DNA from: Isoetes taiwanensis
Taxonomy: Eukaryota; Streptophyta; Lycopodiopsida; Isoetales; Isoetaceae
Length of the DNA: 64,000 nucleotides
Reading direction: 5' to 3'
NCBI GenBank assembly: GCA_021234155.1
Contig: JAJEKV010000022.1
Location: forward strand, 49,586 to 113,585
Numbering within the stretch: the stretch's first letter is position 1; every line of letters begins with the position of its first letter. The notes beneath the pieces are model-generated. The model saw only the letters and a program-made list of their open reading frames with translations. It was not told where the DNA came from and did not search any database. The position numbers and the translations under genes are program-made. Shown here one piece after another: positions 59,501-64,000 of this stretch.

Positions 59501-62030
59501 TATTTTGTTACTTCCGTATACCAAAATGTAAAGCGGAGTTCATCCATTAAATGCCTGGTACTTCGAAACCCCATTTTAAAACTAAATGAGTGGGGTATAA
59601 TATAAGACCTGAGTTCTATTAGACAGAATCTTCTAAAATTTTATTTGAAGACTTGTTGCATTGTTTGAAGACCACCTTCCTCCAGTCACAGAAAGATTTT
59701 CTCGGAAATTAGGGATGATCGAATCGATGAGGCTCCTGAGTTGACAAAATGATTCAAATTTATTTTCAGGGGAAAAGAGTTCCTCAAGCATTTGTATGTG
59801 ATTTCAGCAGAAAGTGTTGTGTGATTCACGACACTAAAATGGTTCATGCATTCTCTAACAGAGTGCAGTGTCTGGCTTGCTGCAATGCTATATCGATGAT
59901 TTACGATTACAATCAATGGAAGCTTTGGTCTAGGCAGTCTTTGTGACGACTCGCTTTTGATAAATGCACTATTAGGTATCAAGTAAGGAAGGTTTTTGTC
60001 ACCCTAACGGCAAGCTGATTGTTAATCAGAGGCATATTATGCGTAATGTCAAAATAAGAATAAACGCCACCTTTAGCTGATAGATGATGTTTAGTACGTA
60101 GACAAATCAAGTTAGTCAAAGGTGCAAAGGAGATGCGGATGCATATAAAGAATATGAACTCACCTTGTAACTTCATCTTGCTTTTCCGCGAAGGGTCTGC
60201 CGGATGATTTTTGAGCTTCTACGCCCTATCTCTGACGCGTACATACATAGAGTTCAAATTATTCCCCAAAATACGAAAGTATATAATTTACATTTACTCA
60301 CCTTCTTTGTCACTTGTCTTTGAGAGGTTATAGAATTTGAATTAGAATATCATCGAGATTTCTTCATAATAGCAAATCATAAAAATTAACATGACCACTT
60401 ACTCTTGGCATGTTTTGTTTCCTTTTTCAGATTTTGGCTTAATTCAGATATCATGATTGTCACTATGTTTTCACTGATTAGCACATTCAATTGTAATCAG
60501 TTCTTATGTACAAAGTTATACAATACTCCGCGTGGGGTTTTTCTGAGAGCCCCAGATCAGCACCATCCAGTCTCGAGATATATAAATATCTACTTTTATC
60601 TGAATTTGGGGATTTACTGAGGTGGACATTTTAAGAAAGGAACCAAAGTTAAACTCGACAAGCCGCATTAATCCTTCTTTAGCTTTACCGCAAAGTGTAG
60701 CTGGCTTTCTTTGTCCAAATTGTTTTCCTGCTTCACAGTTTGATGTCTTCTGCTAGTCATCTAGTTCACTTTGGAATACTTTTGCATGCACAATAACGGT
60801 GCGGTTCTTCATAAGCGTGATCATGAACTTGTCTGAGGAGAAATATTCAAAATGTTACGAAGTCACCATATTCATTCTCCTAGGGAAGCTTTTCTTGTGG
60901 AAAAACTAGAAATGCCATAGAACTCTTGCAAAGCCTTACATCCTATCTTTAAAAGATTTGACTTACTCAGTTATATGTTTTATGAGCATTCCATAGCCTT
61001 TAGAATCATATTACATTCAATTGCCCTCCAATGATAAATGGTTTTGAAGCTTAAATGTGTCGATTAAATCTTTCAATTCAAGTTATTTGAAGAACTTAGA
61101 ATGTCCTTGGAGTAATCTAGATGTACTTTATTTAGAGCTTCATCTTGCTTTTTAGCTTGCTTGTCCGAGTCATCCCCTCTACGAATCAACAAGCCATAGT
61201 CCTACCTTGTAGTGGTGTTAGCATGTTTCTTACCTGGGACTTTTAGCGAAAAGCGGACTTTGCTCACTATCTGCAGTCCAAGAATCAGCAAGTAGATTGA
61301 TTTTTACGCAATTATTGCGGAAGAGTACTATGAAGCAACATGATACTAAATATCCTGAGAGGTGCTTACTCAAACAGCAATACTAAATGATAGTCAAAAG
61401 TGCCAGATATCAAGTAGTAAACTAATTGAGTCAGTATCACCTGTTTGAATTGCATTTTACTCTGGTAAACCAGATAACTCTTCTGGCCACTCAAAGCCAA
61501 ATCCGGAGTACTGTGGCCAGTCATAAAATGCTATGCACCTATTCTACTTCCCGTAATTAAATTTTACCTAACTAAGGTAGTCAAAGTACATTTATATGGA
61601 TAGGTCACTTTTTGTATGGAACATATATTCCATAAAGGTACATATATCCATCAAGCACCCGTTGACACAATATCCGTAAGATAGTTCATAATCTGGACAA
61701 CCTACATATATATAACAAGTTTAAAGCTAGAAAATGTACCCATTGTAACACCAAATACTATTAAAAGCTAATCTGTATTAGCTTCTTGGTATAAGACAAC
61801 AAATCCCAGGCTTGTAAAGGCTTAATGCATGCCAAGTAAAGAAAAGAGTCGCTTATTGAATATCAAGCTGCATGTAAATTCTTAAACTTAATCCACAAAA
61901 GCACATATTTTTATCTCGACTTCCACTACTGGAGTATGCTCAATTCTGGAATCAATGGTCTTAGCGACAACTGATGTCTCCTAACATCTTTGCTTGAATA
62001 AAATGTTTCATCCTGTTCTCTCTATTATAG
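56501..62030. other. Unassigned AT-rich stretch
   Basis: No frame above 100 codons and no domain recognised. Short frames at 59203-59391 (-), 59686-59982 (-) and 60405-60620 (+) look like chance. I see no LTR, LINE or TIR structure by eye, so this may be old degraded repeat DNA or regulatory/intron sequence of a gene outside the window. Confidence 0.35.
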
Positions 62031-62039
62031 TGTTTGCTC

Positions 62040-62380
62040 ATTATGCTTCGCTTGCAATTTTTGCACCCTCGCATTGAGGCAGGGAGATGGATTCGAAGGA
62101 GCCGGTGCTCGCGGGCGTATTGAGGGATGAAAGATCCGCCCTCCCGCGCTGCAATGGGCATACGAGCATATCGGGCCGTGCCTTTCGGTTGGTGCATTTA
62201 CCCCCTGGAATGCCCATGAGCCTCTTGTGCGGCCTCGCTGACTTGTTGGGATGGTATATAGGGAGTAATGGATCACCCAGTTCGATTATGCCCCCACATC
62301 CGGGCAACCTGGTTGTACTTGTGATTATGTATATAGCTTTGCGTGGGTATGTGGCATCTTATTGCTGCTAAGACACCCAG
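62040..62380. other. GC-richer island open on both strands
   Basis: In about 320 bp the base content rises well above the AT-rich surroundings. It supports a 94-codon plus frame (62087-62371, MDSKEPVLAGVLRDERSALP start) and an 88-codon minus frame (62041-62307). Neither resembles a protein I know. Options are a captured gene fragment, an organelle-DNA insertion or an exon of an unknown gene. Confidence 0.35.
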
Positions 62381-63660
62381 AAAACCACTGATGGAGGTTT
62401 TAATCTGGTAGTAATAAAGCTGCCTTCTCTCTCTTTGTACTTGGGTCCTGCAAACACGTTGGAATACTAAAAGTGGCTGGTGATAAAATCATCATTCTGT
62501 TCTATTCATTCTGTTATTCTCGCCACACTCATTCTTCGTTTGCTTCACGCATTCCACTTCGCCTCTGGTACTTTTCTGCGGTGATGATTCGCTTTAAAGT
62601 TGGCAGCATCCAACATATGCGCCATTCCAGAGTTCATCGCGCGTAATTTTTCACTTACGCTTTCTCTGGCTTTAGACATTCTTCATCTTGGCTATTTCGC
62701 ATTATCTCTACAGGCTGAAGGGCCAATTTTCTAGCTTTGTTGCAAATCTAATACTATTCACATGAATTCTGTTTCTTAGCACTTTAACTTTGAGTTTCGG
62801 CCCAACAATTTGTTGTTTATACCATCTAGTATTAACGGCATTTTCGTCACATAGGGCGGTCTCAAGCTCTCAAATTGGTGACGTAATTTAAACCATAACT
62901 TTGTCTTGTAAGATATTCAAATTGTATCTCATTCCTTAAAGCAAGAGATGGATTTACTAAGCCTTGAGTCACTTTCTTGCTCATGGCGAAGAATCATTCT
63001 TTTTTTCCTTTGGTATTTCTTTTACTTCATCAAGTTTCTTCTTACTTCTTGACTACGGCAGAAGCTCTTATTCTCCAATCAACATTAATTTCCTTTGCTT
63101 CCGTAATATGCACATCTGCCATATATATTGGAACTTTTTGCATACCGTCTTATGGAATACCCTTTTTATAGATCTTAAAAATCAGTTACGAAGATTGTTT
63201 TTGGTGACGATGATTCTGTATTGTTGCCATCTTTAGCACCGTCCCCCATACTATTCAGTCATCATGTCGGGGCTCCAGCATTCTTTCATGTCAGCAGTCA
63301 GACTATCTTCCTCCACCTCGCCAACGAAATCTTTCTACCTTGAAGGTTTAAAATCTTTCAGCGAAGAAGACAATGGCGTGATGCCTTCTTAAGGGTGGAA
63401 AAACTTCTCAAGCTAAATCGAGAAACTTTGCTTTTTGGTTGTCCGGGGAGATCGTATTTGCAGTGCCATTTTTCATTATGCACAGTACAAATGGAACCTA
63501 ATATCTTAAAAGTAGTTTAAGTTTTTACAACAAGTGTGAAACATTTCTATGTTTGGCTGAAGTAATATAATTATAAATGCTTCTTAAACAATACTAGCGA
63601 TGGGAACCATAGATATTTGTACTAATAACATAGAATGACATATGAATTCTCTAAGAAACA
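62381..63660. other. Unassigned stretch with a secretory-like short frame
   Basis: The frame at 62977-63171 begins (from its second Met) MAKNHSFFPLVFLLLHQVSS, which has the shape of a signal peptide, but it ends after 64 codons with no domain. A 90-codon frame overlaps it. I do not call a gene. Confidence 0.3.
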
Positions 63661-63672
63661 AACATTGGAAAT

Positions 63673-63900
63673 TTGGCATCGTTCAATTATATTAAATCAA
63701 ACTCTGTAGTATTTAAATGGAATGACATATTTGTTATATGTGATACAATTATCCCTCGACCAACAATATATGAATCTAAAAAGTCGAGAAGAAGTTTACT
63801 CTTATGTGGAGTGAAAATTTCAGAAGAACAAGAAATACTACGGTTGTTAGTTGATGCATTGAGAAAACTATATGGTATCTTGAGTTCTCAAGCAAAATGA
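63673..63900 (+). other. AT-rich 75-codon open frame, unassigned
   Basis: Continuous open frame with KKSRRSLLLCGVKISEEQEI and LRLLVDALRKLYGILSSQAK, predicted helical and charged near the C-terminus. Codon choice is very AT-rich. Not recognised; may be an exon, a transposon piece or chance. Confidence 0.3.
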
Positions 63901-64000
63901 CATAATATATACGATCAAGGATATGCGTGATGAGTGCGATGTGCCAGTGGTGTAACGATAAAAACCTCTATCTTGAGAGTCAAATGCCTGCTTGGAGTGA

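Noticed and set aside
62977-63171. Small secreted protein
   Set aside because: A signal-peptide-like start but no mature domain or splice evidence; too weak to call.

Overview
The window looks like nuclear DNA of a land plant, most likely a seed plant. The evidence is two plant-type ribosomal protein genes with short GT-AG introns (cytosolic uS15/RPS13 and a nucleus-encoded plastid bL35 with a transit peptide), a telo-box upstream of RPS13, and abundant decayed Ty1/copia and plant-type LINE elements. The genus cannot be fixed from the sequence. Gene density is very low: I can support two genes in 64 kb.

Layout. 1-4070: eroded copia element (+). 5439-10760: 5'-truncated LINE (+) with its target-site duplication; it is split at about 7.0 kb by a 3.5-kb element with terminal inverted repeats, which holds a tRNA-like pol III box pair and an array of nine GGTATAAATTTATACC palindromes. 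11080-18240: copia element (-) interrupted at 13374-17385 by a second, longer copy of the same LINE family (-), with an 11-bp target duplication. 18240-20050: another copia element (-). 20.1-22.2 kb: unassigned, with promoter-like palindromes. 22291-23199: RPS13 (-), five exons, with an apparent 1-nt deletion in exon 3. 24.3 kb: long (ATT)n tract. 28080-28724: Harbinger/Tourist-like element with TTA duplication. 29.0-31.2 kb: a perfect 36-bp-arm hairpin and a large AGATTCY-based array with higher-order duplication. 31.5-35.1 kb (possibly to 36.3): LINE (-) with ORF1 and ORF2 remnants. 36306-36983: TIR element. 37807-38835: plastid RPL35 (+), three exons, apparently intact. 41.1-43.5 kb: copia (-). 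43.5-45.3 kb: a composite of short LTR-like repeats with primer-binding-like sites. 45.4-46.5 kb and 50.3-51.0 kb: LINE fragments. From 51 to 64 kb I recognise no gene.

The two host genes are both translation components, one cytosolic and one plastid, and are otherwise unrelated. Everything else I can name is mobile-element debris. I did not find a convincing new biological system. The signals most worth checking are the palindrome array at 9.55-9.93 kb, the RPS13 frameshift, the two long foldbacks (29.0 and 37.1 kb), the repeated LTR/PBS composite, and the same Gly-to-Arg codon change in the protease motif of two separate copia copies.
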